Positions 36,701 to 45,329 of a stretch of 64,000 nt of DNA are shown here, piece after piece (within the stretch, counting starts at the first letter, position 1; each line of letters begins with the position of its first letter). The stretch is from positions 1 through 64,000 of the forward strand of contig CALFSX010000213.1 in assembly GCA_937916515.1 (NCBI GenBank), read 5' to 3'. The notes under the pieces were generated by a model. The model was not told the origin of the DNA, searched no databases, and saw only the letters and a list, made by a program, of their open reading frames with translations. Position numbers and translations under genes: made by a program. This DNA is from an uncultured Planctomycetaceae bacterium (GTDB lineage: Bacteria; Planctomycetota; Planctomycetia; Planctomycetales; Planctomycetaceae).

Positions 36701-38301
36701 ATGCCGGGTTGCGACAGGCGGTTTCAGAATCAGCCTCGACCGCCGTGTCGTCCCCGACTTCCCCGTCCCCAGATTCCTCGCTGGCAGACGCTGCGTTTGT
36801 CAGCAGGCTTCAGGGGCGATTTGCGGAGTGGAAAGAACAACCTTATCAAACTGTGCCGACAACCAGGCTTTCGTCGTCTAATCGCAAGTCTTCCACAATG
36901 ATGGCGTCGGAAACGAATGATCCGTTTCTTCGCGAATACAGTTGGACGGTCGTTCAGGGTGATTATGGTCGAGTGCTGGCCAAAAGTGTTTCCGACATCG
37001 GCGAACAATGGTCGATTCCCGGCAACTTCGAAGGCGACGGAACGTACTGGTATCGCAATGATCTGTTGTTGCGAGTTGGTTCGGTTGTGTTGCTGCAGTC
37101 CTATCGGTCGGTGACGGGGATTTCGGTTTTTGATGGACGAGTTTTGTGGACGAAAAATGTTTCGATGCAGTCAGGTATTGGCGGCTCGTCAATTCAGCCA
37201 GGCAGTTTTTCAGCGTTCGTGGCCGGGCGGAATCATTTGCCCTCCTGGCAGTCTTTAAGCCCCTATCGAATTGTTGGTTGGGGAGATCGCTGGGTCTGCA
37301 TCAAGCACGGGTTGCAGCTGGAAGTGATCGACATGTATTCAGGGCAGACGTGCTGGTCACTCAGCCTTTCTGATAGTCATAGCCATGTGATTGCCACAGA
37401 CGACATCGTGCTTGTTAACTCGCCATCAACAGCGGCGGTCACGTGTTTTGATCGGGCCGATGGCCACCTGGTTTCCATTGCAGCGGCCGATCGATTGGCT
37501 GAAACGGCGATTCGCAACGTAAAGTCGCTGCTGGTTTGCTGGAATAAGCCAGTGGATGGCACTGCTGGTCGGCTGACGTGGATTGATCCGTTAACCGAAA
37601 AGATTCACAACGAAGTGAGCCTGGGCGACTCGAAACAGTTTCACTTCGTTGATGAAAACACGCTGGTGGGGATCAATGATCAGCAGCAGTTCCTGGTGGT
37701 TAACCTGCTAAACGGATCAACGGAAAAGTGCTCGTTTCGAATTGAAGGCAAAGACTCGCCAGATGCAGCCGCCACAGAACTGGATGAACATAATGGCCCT
37801 CCGGATCTGCCACTTTGGGACCCGGCTCGCGTGCAGATTTATTCAGACGCTGTGAATTATTATGTGTCCAACCGAGCGAGCAATAATGCCTCAAGCAGGC
37901 AGCCGTATGGACGCCAAATGATGCGGTTTGACGGTGGTCTGCGAGCTGTCGCTCGCGATACGGGAAGCGTCCGGTGGTGGGTTTACAATGATGTGACTCA
38001 GCTTGCATCCACCGATCAGCCGGAACTTCCGGTGCTTGTTTTGGTTCAGGATTCTATGACGAATGTGGTCGGAGCTAATTCTGCCGTCAGTCAGAACGTG
38101 TTTCGTGGTATCGCCAAACTTAGCGGCGACCAATTGTTTGAACAGCCGGTGCCTTCACAGTACGGAATTCGATTTGTGTCGATCGATTCACCGGCAGCAA
38201 ATATTCTGGACATTGGTGTTCAGGGAATGCGAGTTCGCCTGGAACCTGAATCCCTTCTGCTGAAGACTTCGCCCCAGCAAGGGCTTCGCGCAAAGCCGTG
38301 A
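33739..38301 (+). CDS. Very large secreted PQQ-repeat protein with helical middle part
   Basis: 1520 residues. A signal peptide is likely (hydrophobic CRLIFPICIFFAAVFADAAVAA, ~25-46). A TPR-like helical region (~60-215) is followed by PQQ/beta-propeller repeats: NRLIALDKETGARIWSLG, LACISAETGELNWTVPL and VAAKSGNQLWVRPL. The centre (~725-1040) is helical. A second propeller-like half follows (ISVFDGRVLWTKNVS, EVIDMYSGQTCWSLSL). A 15-bp in-frame direct repeat at 34423-34452 encodes SSATG twice. PQQ ligands cannot be verified; many such planctomycete proteins are thought not to bind the cofactor. Role unknown, possibly a periplasmic scaffold. GGAAAG lies upstream of the start. Confidence 0.7.
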   Translation: MPASFKRLWLLPSRTVFWGDRHNTGCRLIFPICIFFAAVFADAAVAAPQDEPTDDGAEVQWNLAQTLATDRNVLTAMESHRKRLAAKEFAAAADDFRRLRTADPFTLVPSPAYPGVFIPLHKALFAVAWEIPPDVARNLVETVESVAEIQLQSVLDEGKSRLLPAVICQFAGTKASIKAHFVLARIHLNRGNREAAEEWLRPISRPGIPAEYRIAAESILADLSADKQSSATGSSATGSSNAVQQIPKHLVWQSRTAASPKLRDQVEVFQKTAYAAGVVPETVWDVVAQGQTAFRRTLRGLECMDITTGSARWEYPIGFGLDSMISSNRSNASVFNEAKRDPLATVSFARMDQSPFANVFCRDNLLGGVCQDASRVYAVATDSEYQASSYSNRGFRPSGASGFQGNRLIALDKETGARIWSLGRATFEEHLGVAESSCWIAGLPEKNGKQLYCVVEWNSEIRLACISAETGELNWTVPLAFPEQTIDKDVVRRYWAVKPLRVGGLIWSLTTAGSLVCVDEVSQSIVYATAIQEESSTESRPPTGRGQPVVFTRPLAMTGRWPKSRIVAINGAIVVMAHESHDIVVIEPESGGLIRRIEVEPGTVVVHVDEKQIVLGTIGDLKCVAAKSGNQLWVRPLTETQGAVTGEGVRVGARLLCPMSTGAIAAVNLSSGEFSETIDQVLPKDGWGKLMLPSDLQGDILYTAPDRMTRLSSQPPTTVPEDPLEVASGLMASGKWLSALKMAESVPATDSSRVEADDIIFQSRLQLAAEDPDRYLAELLQSPLSNSQKLQVQVFEASVSFNERRYDAATDQLLGILALNSSILSMPAPLQLAESERPVKADDFSRAESSGQTKIQAALPLITWAATRLSQCLDHVALNDSQTERLSQLPDTVLLSIYHPVVTTTLRQRAEQTASDETALHLLQHSIAVHSKFEPGRSDGIQPELQVLQDRIKSRLASLNVGKARLPSESAVRRLISAVVAEFPADVNAGLRQAVSESASTAVSSPTSPSPDSSLADAAFVSRLQGRFAEWKEQPYQTVPTTRLSSSNRKSSTMMASETNDPFLREYSWTVVQGDYGRVLAKSVSDIGEQWSIPGNFEGDGTYWYRNDLLLRVGSVVLLQSYRSVTGISVFDGRVLWTKNVSMQSGIGGSSIQPGSFSAFVAGRNHLPSWQSLSPYRIVGWGDRWVCIKHGLQLEVIDMYSGQTCWSLSLSDSHSHVIATDDIVLVNSPSTAAVTCFDRADGHLVSIAAADRLAETAIRNVKSLLVCWNKPVDGTAGRLTWIDPLTEKIHNEVSLGDSKQFHFVDENTLVGINDQQQFLVVNLLNGSTEKCSFRIEGKDSPDAAATELDEHNGPPDLPLWDPARVQIYSDAVNYYVSNRASNNASSRQPYGRQMMRFDGGLRAVARDTGSVRWWVYNDVTQLASTDQPELPVLVLVQDSMTNVVGANSAVSQNVFRGIAKLSGDQLFEQPVPSQYGIRFVSIDSPAANILDIGVQGMRVRLEPESLLLKTSPQQGLRAKP

Positions 38302-38610
38302 AGGGTTTTTGAGCGGGAAGACATTGAGATAAAGCGAAAGATCGCAGGCTGGAGTTTGGATGCGGTTAAGTCACTAAGTGACTGAAGCCCATTCGGCATG
38401 AATGCCTCTTCTCCATTCACTTTTAACAGTGTTTTTGCTTTTCAAAACTTTTCACGGCGTTGGGCTTCGCCCTTGACCCAGTGCGTGGCACGCGGAAAGG
38501 CCTGGGTGGCTTGAATTGCTAAGCCGCTCCGTTGTCGCTGCTTATACCGTGGGCGCATCATTTTGGATAAGACCCCAACCTTAAAGCATCGGGCTCGCGA
38601 TATTCAACGT
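38302..38610. other. Convergent intergenic region with a dispersed repeat
   Basis: 309 bp between convergent genes. It holds dispersed repeat copy 3 and otherwise nothing recognisable. Confidence 0.6.
38461..38543 (+). repeat. Dispersed 3'-end repeat, copy 3
   Basis: It starts tgggcttcgcccttgaccca and ends ccgctccgttgtcgctgctta, matching the reverse complement of the copies at 3721 and 55258 at both ends, with a more diverged middle. The hairpin part faces the upstream gene on the plus strand, as the other copies face theirs. Confidence 0.65.
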
Positions 38611-40281
38611 TTATTGGCCGGGCTGTATTTCATAAACATAGACCCCGACCGGGTCATGAAAAACCTGTTTCAGGAAGTAAGGCCGCGTCACTCCAAATTG
38701 CCATGCAGGCATTAGATAGCCGCTGCGGATGACCACAAAGTGCACGTTCATGCCCACCAGCTCCGCCATGATTTCGTCATTCAGGCCTTGTTCGGTAATC
38801 GTTTTTCGAAGTCTCATATATCGTTCCGGGAAGAAGCCGGAATATCCGTTCACCATGGGAACTCCATGCAACGTGCCGTAGTACATCCAGCGTGTTGTTG
38901 AGTCGAAATCCAGAGCTCTGGAACTTGCCGAAAACGGTACACAGGCAATGCCTTTGCCTGTTGGAGTATTCTGTTTGATGAAGTCCGTCCAGGCATGATG
39001 ACGCTGCAGGTCGGGAGCTCCTGCCAGTGTCGGTTGCAACGGTGGAACTTCAATCAATGCCAGAACGCCAACAACAACCATCAGGGAAGCCATCAGCCGC
39101 TGCTTGCCTGTGATGACTGATAGTCGCGTGGTGAGTTCGCGCAGTCCCAGCAATGCCAGCAGGCTGACAGACAATTGTGTCAGATACGCAAAACGAAACA
39201 CATTGCGGACCTGTCCCATACCTGGGCAACGTTCGGAAATATCCCACCACGGCTGCCACGTGCCAATTTTCAGGTGAGGCCCCAACGTCAACAGGCCGGA
39301 ACACACAGCCGTCATCAGCAGAAAAATGGCCCACGACTTTCGCCGGCGTCGACACATGGCAATGGCAAAACCGATTGCAGCGAGTGCCAGCTTTAGTCCG
39401 CCAGGCGACAGGCTGAATCCGCGCACGGTGGCTCCCCAGATCAGCGCGTGTGGTGGACTTCGAAACAGGTTGCTCGGTTGTGCTGACAAGCGTTCGACAA
39501 GATCCGGAGTTCGTTCAAACGATTCTCCTTTCAGAGTCTGCCGCAACGGAATCAGTACAATTCCCACCAGCACGGCGGCAATACTCAAAGCCAGCAACGA
39601 CGACATCCAGAATCGTTTTGTGCGGAATGACAGGAACAGACACCACCCGGTGGCGACTAACACCAGTGACAGAAACAACGTGTGATGTACACACGTGTAG
39701 AAGCACGTGGTATACGCCAGAGCCGCTTCGATGGCCGTCCACCTGGTTGGTCGAAGTCCATGTCGCCGCACGACATCCCACACCCAGATGATGGGCCAAA
39801 CAGGAACCAGTTGCAGCACTTCAACCTGATCCAGACCCAGCGGCAACCAAACCACCATGATGGCCCCAATGGTGCTTATCAGACGGCGATGTCCGTGCCT
39901 GCGAAGTACAACAAATGTAACAAAACCATTCAGGTACAAAGACAGAATCAGATAGACGTTGTAAGCCAAAGTTGGCGAGCCCGTCAGCCAGACCACCGGT
40001 GCCACAATCACGGTTGCCGGTTGAGGTTCCGAATACGCGAAAGTGGAAACTTCCGGGAAGAAGATCGGTGCCTGCCAATAGTCAGCGAATCCATGTTTCG
40101 CTCGATCAGCATTCCACCAGATGGTCCACGCGTTAAACAACGGAACCGTGGTGATTTGATTGGATCGAATCGGCAGGCAGGAATTCAGTTGTCCGATAAT
40201 CGGAAACACAACCCACAACGCCGCCGCCACAATGGCTGCCTGAGGAAGCACTTTTCGACAAGATCCAGCGATACCAGACAT
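38611..40281 (-). CDS. Polytopic membrane protein, GT-C-like
   Basis: 556 residues with about ten or more hydrophobic segments across the first 430 residues (e.g. IVAAALWVVFPIIGQL, VIVAPVVWLTGSPTLAYNVYLILSLYLNGFVTFVVL) and a soluble C-terminal part. The layout resembles GT-C glycosyltransferases and YfhO-like proteins, with a large periplasmic loop near the N-terminus (LFNAWTIWWNADRAKHGFADYWQAPIFFP). It probably transfers or flips a lipid-linked sugar, but the substrate and catalytic residue are not identified. Confidence 0.6.
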   Translation of the reverse strand: MSGIAGSCRKVLPQAAIVAAALWVVFPIIGQLNSCLPIRSNQITTVPLFNAWTIWWNADRAKHGFADYWQAPIFFPEVSTFAYSEPQPATVIVAPVVWLTGSPTLAYNVYLILSLYLNGFVTFVVLRRHGHRRLISTIGAIMVVWLPLGLDQVEVLQLVPVWPIIWVWDVVRRHGLRPTRWTAIEAALAYTTCFYTCVHHTLFLSLVLVATGWCLFLSFRTKRFWMSSLLALSIAAVLVGIVLIPLRQTLKGESFERTPDLVERLSAQPSNLFRSPPHALIWGATVRGFSLSPGGLKLALAAIGFAIAMCRRRRKSWAIFLLMTAVCSGLLTLGPHLKIGTWQPWWDISERCPGMGQVRNVFRFAYLTQLSVSLLALLGLRELTTRLSVITGKQRLMASLMVVVGVLALIEVPPLQPTLAGAPDLQRHHAWTDFIKQNTPTGKGIACVPFSASSRALDFDSTTRWMYYGTLHGVPMVNGYSGFFPERYMRLRKTITEQGLNDEIMAELVGMNVHFVVIRSGYLMPAWQFGVTRPYFLKQVFHDPVGVYVYEIQPGQ

Positions 40282-40642
40282 GAATGACCGTGTGTTGTAA
40301 ACTTGTAGGCTGCTGATTGTGTAAGGCTGCGTGAATAGGTTTCTTACTCGCAGCGAAGATAAGCACGCCTCAGCGGCGAGTCAATCAACACGTCAATTTC
40401 CGATTCAATCCGGGAAATGCAGTGATAGATCAGTAGTCACCGTTGAATCCACCAACTCACCACGCGCCATCGTCATGAGAGTTGTCCCACAAGCCGGTGT
40501 GTTTCATGCTGGAAAGCAACGTCTGAACAAAATAGACACTGATTACTATGCATGTCCTGGTTTTCTGCTCTGTGATTCCTTCCCAGCTGTCTGTGCAAGG
40601 GGGATGGCCTGGCGGTGCTACACTGTTCAGCCGGTCTGCAGG
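40282..40642. other. 361-bp gap
   Basis: It lies between two minus-strand genes. I see no credible gene, hairpin or repeat. Confidence 0.4.
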
Positions 40643-41503
40643 CTAACGAATTCTACGAAAATAAAGTGGTTCGAAATAACTGCGGCGAAGCAGCAAGCAC
40701 TGCAGGCGTTTTACGTTTTCACTGAGGGCGGTAATGTATCCGGATTCTTTCGAATTTCTCTTACTCCGAGTTGGGGCTTTGCCGCCTTTGCCGTGCCAGG
40801 CAGCTGCATAGTCGCTTTGTTGAGGAGCACTTGAGAATGGTTTTACTTCTGCGATTCGTTCTGCAACCACCAGCACGTATGTACGTTCTGAATTTTTCAG
40901 CGACACACGACTTTTGATATCGGTTGGCTCCACCACTTCGTACCACGGAGCGTTTTTTCGGTGTTCGAACAGAATGACCTGGTCAATTCGAAATCCGTTT
41001 TTTGCACTGAACGCTTCAAAAAAGAATTCGGGAGAAAACTGATAGAAACCGTGGCCCATAAAGTTATTGGAAGGGCTGATGGCTAAAAAGTGCCCGCCGG
41101 GACGAACCATTTCCATACAGTTCTTGTACGCCTGCCGCACGTCAAACACGTGTTCGAGAGTGCCTCCGTCGAGGACGACGTGGTATTTTGATTTTAGTTC
41201 GTCCGGGATTGCTTCGTTAAGGTCGTGGCAGATCTGAGCACCTTCAAACGAGGAATGGTCCATTGATTCAATAGTTTGAGCTCCCAGACATCGCAGCAGG
41301 TCTTCGGCGTACTCAGAATCGGACTGCTGAATGATTGCTTCAGCGTCCGGTACACACCATTCCAGGTACTCTTTGACCAGATTGGTCCTTGTTGATTTGT
41401 CTGAATGCAGGTCCTGTCGCCCGATCATCAGCGTCGAATCAAAATTCACTCCACGCGTTCTTGAGTGAAGCAGGAATCGTGTTCCGTTGGTATCAAGTCC
41501 CAT
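40643..41503 (-). CDS. Putative SAM-dependent methyltransferase-like protein
   Basis: 286 residues. The middle part reads YHVVLDGGTLEHVFDVRQAY followed by CMEMVRPGGHFLAISPSNN, close to motifs IV and V of class I methyltransferases (FDxVxxxxxLEHV, LKPGGxxxxxxP). The motif I glycine loop (DxGxGxG) is not visible in the N-terminal part, which reads TLMIGRQDLHSDKSTR instead. It may be a divergent member or a non-catalytic relative. A basic C-terminal tail (residues ~245-286) has no known role. The substrate cannot be assigned; it neighbours a GT-C-like protein, which may hint at glycan modification. Confidence 0.6.
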   Translation of the reverse strand: MGLDTNGTRFLLHSRTRGVNFDSTLMIGRQDLHSDKSTRTNLVKEYLEWCVPDAEAIIQQSDSEYAEDLLRCLGAQTIESMDHSSFEGAQICHDLNEAIPDELKSKYHVVLDGGTLEHVFDVRQAYKNCMEMVRPGGHFLAISPSNNFMGHGFYQFSPEFFFEAFSAKNGFRIDQVILFEHRKNAPWYEVVEPTDIKSRVSLKNSERTYVLVVAERIAEVKPFSSAPQQSDYAAAWHGKGGKAPTRSKRNSKESGYITALSENVKRLQCLLLRRSYFEPLYFRRIR

Positions 41504-41811
41504 TGTTTTACCATTCTTCCCTGGATGTAAAACGAAGCCTTCGATCCCGCTTCAGCACCGCTGTTCGGGAGTTGTTCTTAATTCGCTAAACTCAATTTCC
41601 CCAAAACGGTTGCCACTCCGTCGCTCGTTTCCGTGTTTCCAAAATCAATGATTTCGGCGGCTCTCGGCTTTGGCATTGCGTTGTTTCCTCATGATGTCCT
41701 GGACATTTGCGGCGACTGTGCTTGAACTGTTCAGGAGGACGCTTGTTTCGGTCACGTGCATTGCCATCCACCGACGCACAGCACGTTTGATCAAAGCTGA
41801 ACGAGCGTTCC
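41504..41811. other. 308-bp gap
   Basis: It lies between glgX and the methyltransferase gene, both on the minus strand. No supported gene; short frames overlap the glgX end and lack family features. Confidence 0.4.
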
Positions 41812-44046
41812 CTATTCGCCGTTGGCGGTGTGGATTTTCAGGGTTTTGTCGTGGCCGCCGTGAAGTTGTTTCAGTGTGTCGGGCCATCCGCTTTTCAGGA
41901 TGAACACGGCCAGGCTGCGACCTTTTAATTGGTACATGTCGTCGCTGGAATACACTGTCTCGTCGACTTTTGATTTGCTGGTGTCAACCACGGGAACCCA
42001 CCGTTCCGATGGTTTGTGGCGGGGCAGTACGAACGAAACGGAGTCTGGTTGGTTGCTGAGCAACAGCAGCAGCGAATCGCCTTCGATGCGGCGACCGTAT
42101 TCATCCAGCTCATCAATGGATTCGCCGTTGAAGCGGACTCCAATGGAATTTACGGATCCGGAATTCCATTCGTTGTCAGCAAGTTCTGTTCCCTTGGCAG
42201 ACAACCAGGCGATGTCTTTCACTCCAGCCCCGCGAATGCGTCTGCCCTGGAAAAAGTTGCGTCGCTTCAGCACCGGTTGGTCGTGCCACAACTGAATCAT
42301 GCGGCGGCAGAAATCCAGAAACTCTTCTTCTTCTTCGCTTAAGTCCCAGTGCAGCCAGCTGAGTTCATTGTCCTGGCAATAAGCGTTGTTGTTGCCATTT
42401 TGAGTGTGGCTTAATTCGTCGCCGCCACGAACCATGGGAACGCCCTGAGAAATCATCAATGTGGCGAACAGGTTCTTACGTTGTTGAACTCGCAGTTGAT
42501 TAATTTCAGGATCATCGGTTTCTCCTTCAACTCCACAGTTCCAGCCGTTGTTGTGGCTGTCGCCGTCGCGATTGTCTTCAAGGTTTGCGAGGTTAAGTTT
42601 GTGGTGATACGTGACCAGGTCTCTTAGGCAGAAACCATCGTGGGCCGTGACAAAGTTGATACTGGCGTGAGGGCGGCGACCGTTGTGCTCGTACAGATCG
42701 CTGCTTCCCGTTAGTCGAGTGGCGAATTCGTTGACGGCGCCACCATCACCGGCCCAGAAGCGTCGAATGGTGTCTCGATACTTTCCGTTCCATTCTGACC
42801 ACAGGTGCGGAAAATTGCCGACCTGATATCCGCCGCTGCCCAGGTCCCATGGTTCTGCAATCAGTTTGACCTGCGACAGAACCGGGTCCTGCATGATAAT
42901 GTCAAAGAACGCGCTCAGCTTGTCGACGTCGTGAAGTTCGCGAGCCAGTGCGCTGCACAGGTCGAAGCGGAAGCCATCGACGTGCATTTCCTGAACCCAG
43001 TAGCGCAGGCTGTCCATAATCAACTGCAGCACTCGCGGTGATTGCATGTTCAGCGTGTTGCCACAACCTGTGAAGTCCTGATAGTAGCGTTTGTTTTCGG
43101 GCAGCAGTCGATAGTACGAAGCGTTGTCGATGCCTCGCAGTGACAGCGTTGGTCCGAAGTGATTGCCTTCGCCCGTGTGATTATAAACGACGTCCAGAAT
43201 GACTTCGATGTTGGCAGCATGCAGCTGCTTCACCATGTGTTTGAATTCGTTGATGACTTCCTGAGGCTTGGTGGCGGTTGCGTAACGAGAATCGGGTGAG
43301 AAGAACGAAAGTGTGTTGTAGCCCCAATAATTGCTCAGACCGTTGGCGACAAGGTGTCGGTCGTCGACGTGGTGATGCACGGGCATCAGTTCCACTGCTG
43401 TTACGCCAAGTTTCAGCAGGTGGTCGATTGCTGCTGGCGAACCCATTCCTGCGTAAGTTCCTCGCAACGCTTCGGGAACACCGGGATGCAGTTTTGTGAA
43501 GCCTTTCACGTGTGCTTCGTAAATCAGAGTTTTGTGCCAGGGGGTTTGAGGTGGCTGATCGTTGCCCCAATCAAAGTTGCCGTCAACGACAACGCTTAAG
43601 GGGGCATGAGCGGCGTTGTCGCGAGTATCGAACGATGCGTCGTCTTTTCCCACTTCGAAGCCAAACATCGAATCGGCCCACGAAATTGTGCGTCCCACGC
43701 CGCGCGTGTAGGGATCAAGCAGCACTTTGTTGGCGTTAAAACGGTGGCCGTTATGAGGTTCGTAGGGCCCGTTCACTCGAATTCCGTAAAGTTGGCCGGG
43801 GCGCAGATCCGGGAAATATCCGTGCCATGCCAGATGAGTTTTTTCTGTCAGGGGAATGCAGTGGCTTTCCGTTCGATCGGTGACGGAATCGAACAGGCAG
43901 ATATCAACGGACGTTGCATGTTCGGAAAAAACGGCAAAATTAACTCCGTTTCCATCCCACGAAGCGCCCAATGGATAGGGGCGACCCGGCCATTGGCGAA
44001 TTTCGGTTGATGGCTTTTTACTGGTTATGGTGGCTGATCCACTCAT
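41812..44046 (-). CDS. glgX: Glycogen debranching enzyme GlgX
   Basis: 744 residues. It removes alpha-1,6-linked limit branches from glycogen. N-terminal CBM48-like part (YPLGASWDGNGVNFAVFSEHA), then a GH13 barrel: DVVYNHTGEG (region I), HVDGFRFDLCSALAR (nucleophilic Asp), KLIAEPWDLG (acid Glu), FVTAHDGFCLRDL (transition-state Asp). The family loop VRGGDELSHTQNGNNNAYCQD is present, all as in GlgX/isoamylase. It is slightly longer than E. coli GlgX (657). No other glycogen gene is adjacent. Confidence 0.95.
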   Translation of the reverse strand: MSGSATITSKKPSTEIRQWPGRPYPLGASWDGNGVNFAVFSEHATSVDICLFDSVTDRTESHCIPLTEKTHLAWHGYFPDLRPGQLYGIRVNGPYEPHNGHRFNANKVLLDPYTRGVGRTISWADSMFGFEVGKDDASFDTRDNAAHAPLSVVVDGNFDWGNDQPPQTPWHKTLIYEAHVKGFTKLHPGVPEALRGTYAGMGSPAAIDHLLKLGVTAVELMPVHHHVDDRHLVANGLSNYWGYNTLSFFSPDSRYATATKPQEVINEFKHMVKQLHAANIEVILDVVYNHTGEGNHFGPTLSLRGIDNASYYRLLPENKRYYQDFTGCGNTLNMQSPRVLQLIMDSLRYWVQEMHVDGFRFDLCSALARELHDVDKLSAFFDIIMQDPVLSQVKLIAEPWDLGSGGYQVGNFPHLWSEWNGKYRDTIRRFWAGDGGAVNEFATRLTGSSDLYEHNGRRPHASINFVTAHDGFCLRDLVTYHHKLNLANLEDNRDGDSHNNGWNCGVEGETDDPEINQLRVQQRKNLFATLMISQGVPMVRGGDELSHTQNGNNNAYCQDNELSWLHWDLSEEEEEFLDFCRRMIQLWHDQPVLKRRNFFQGRRIRGAGVKDIAWLSAKGTELADNEWNSGSVNSIGVRFNGESIDELDEYGRRIEGDSLLLLLSNQPDSVSFVLPRHKPSERWVPVVDTSKSKVDETVYSSDDMYQLKGRSLAVFILKSGWPDTLKQLHGGHDKTLKIHTANGE

Positions 44047-44626
44047 TTGGTGGTCTCTTTTACTTCAACTGCTAGCGACTTTAAGGACCTGGATTTTGCT
44101 CTCGCCAGAGGGCATTCGACCAATTGAAAGGACAGAATGACAGCAAAACTCGCCCAGATCGGGATTTGTCTGCCTTCCCGTATCCGACATATCGAGTGAT
44201 TCCGGCTGCCGCGAATACGTTTTTTAGGGAATTTGCGGCCTGTTCGTGTTCGGCGGGTCAGGTAGAGTTGAACGTTTGATCTGCCGGTTCCTCAGTTATA
44301 ACGAGCATTGGTCGATACCAAGATGCGAGGACGTAGTCTAAAGCGGACGTACAAACAATCACCAGATTGCCCAAAACAACAGGGTGGCCTACTTTCTGTT
44401 TGACTCCTTTTTCTACTCGTCCGTATAACGTAGACAGGATTTTCGGGGTTTAGCTCAACATTAGGCGGGTTTCGGTCCGCTGGTGTTTGTTAATTCCGCC
44501 AATCGTGCGAAGACATTAAGTGATGTGCGTGCCAGATTTTGGCAGCGTGCTGGTATTGGTTTACTTTCGCAGACAAATTCCAGATCTGACTTAACGACGA
44601 CACATTTCGCTCAACAAGCGTGGCCA
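44047..44626. other. Divergent region upstream of glgX and the coiled-coil operon
   Basis: 580 bp. It must carry promoters for both sides. tttgcggcctgttcgtgttc at 44232 is close to a sequence before the giant surface-protein gene (14641). An in-frame upstream ATG at 44483 exists, but the sequence there is not membrane-like, so the start at 44627 is preferred. Confidence 0.4.
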
Positions 44627-45289
44627 ATGAAAAATTCACTCCCAAAAATTGCAACTGTCCTACTCGCGATTAGTGCCGTTGCGTTTATGGGGTTGTCCGT
44701 TTCAGCTTATTTTGGGCGGCCGAACCCTGCCGCTGAGATGTCTGAGCCGATTCTTTCGGACTTCAAATTTGAGTCGACAATTGGTGAAACGGTATCGTGG
44801 ACTGTGACGCCAAATGTGGGGCAGAACAAGAATCCCAAGACTGTCACCAATCCGTATGAAGCCGTGCTTTGGGCTTACAAAGAAAAGGCTGCTCGGCTGA
44901 CGGCTGAAACCAATGAGATGAATGCTCACACGCAGACAATGCGGGATCAGGTAACTCAGGTGCGAACCGACCAACAGGTTGATATCGCTGCCATCGAAAA
45001 ACGCATTTCTGAGCTGAAGCAATACGTTGTTGCGGCAGATGCTCAGTTGTTTCAGCAATCTCAGGAACTGCAGCGACTGTCTGTCGAAACGATGGGTGTT
45101 CGGGTTGAAACTGGTAAGCGTCGAGAAGACGTGACTCGCCTGCAAAGCGAACTGGTGGAACTTCGAAACAATCGCTTCGGCCTGCAGGAAAATATACGCG
45201 TTCTGACTGACCGTTTATTGCGACTTCAGCTGGCCAACCAGGATCTGGAACTTCGCTTAAACCTTTTGAATTCACAGTTGGAACAATGA
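44627..45289 (+). CDS. Coiled-coil single-TM protein (operon gene 1)
   Basis: 220 residues from MKNSLPKIATV. TM segment at ~7-26 (IATVLLAISAVAFMGLSVSA), then an extracytoplasmic region of about 55 residues, then a coiled coil over ~85-215 (EKAARLTAETNEMNAHTQTM, and later heptads such as LRLQLANQDLELRLNLLNSQ). No enzyme motif. Its stop is 40 bp before the next gene. It may form a filament or bridge in the envelope with the second protein. Family not recognised. Confidence 0.6.
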   Translation: MKNSLPKIATVLLAISAVAFMGLSVSAYFGRPNPAAEMSEPILSDFKFESTIGETVSWTVTPNVGQNKNPKTVTNPYEAVLWAYKEKAARLTAETNEMNAHTQTMRDQVTQVRTDQQVDIAAIEKRISELKQYVVAADAQLFQQSQELQRLSVETMGVRVETGKRREDVTRLQSELVELRNNRFGLQENIRVLTDRLLRLQLANQDLELRLNLLNSQLEQ

Positions 45290-45329
45290 CCAGACCAGAA
45301 CGTTCGATCAAAGATTCGGAGAGTGCTCG

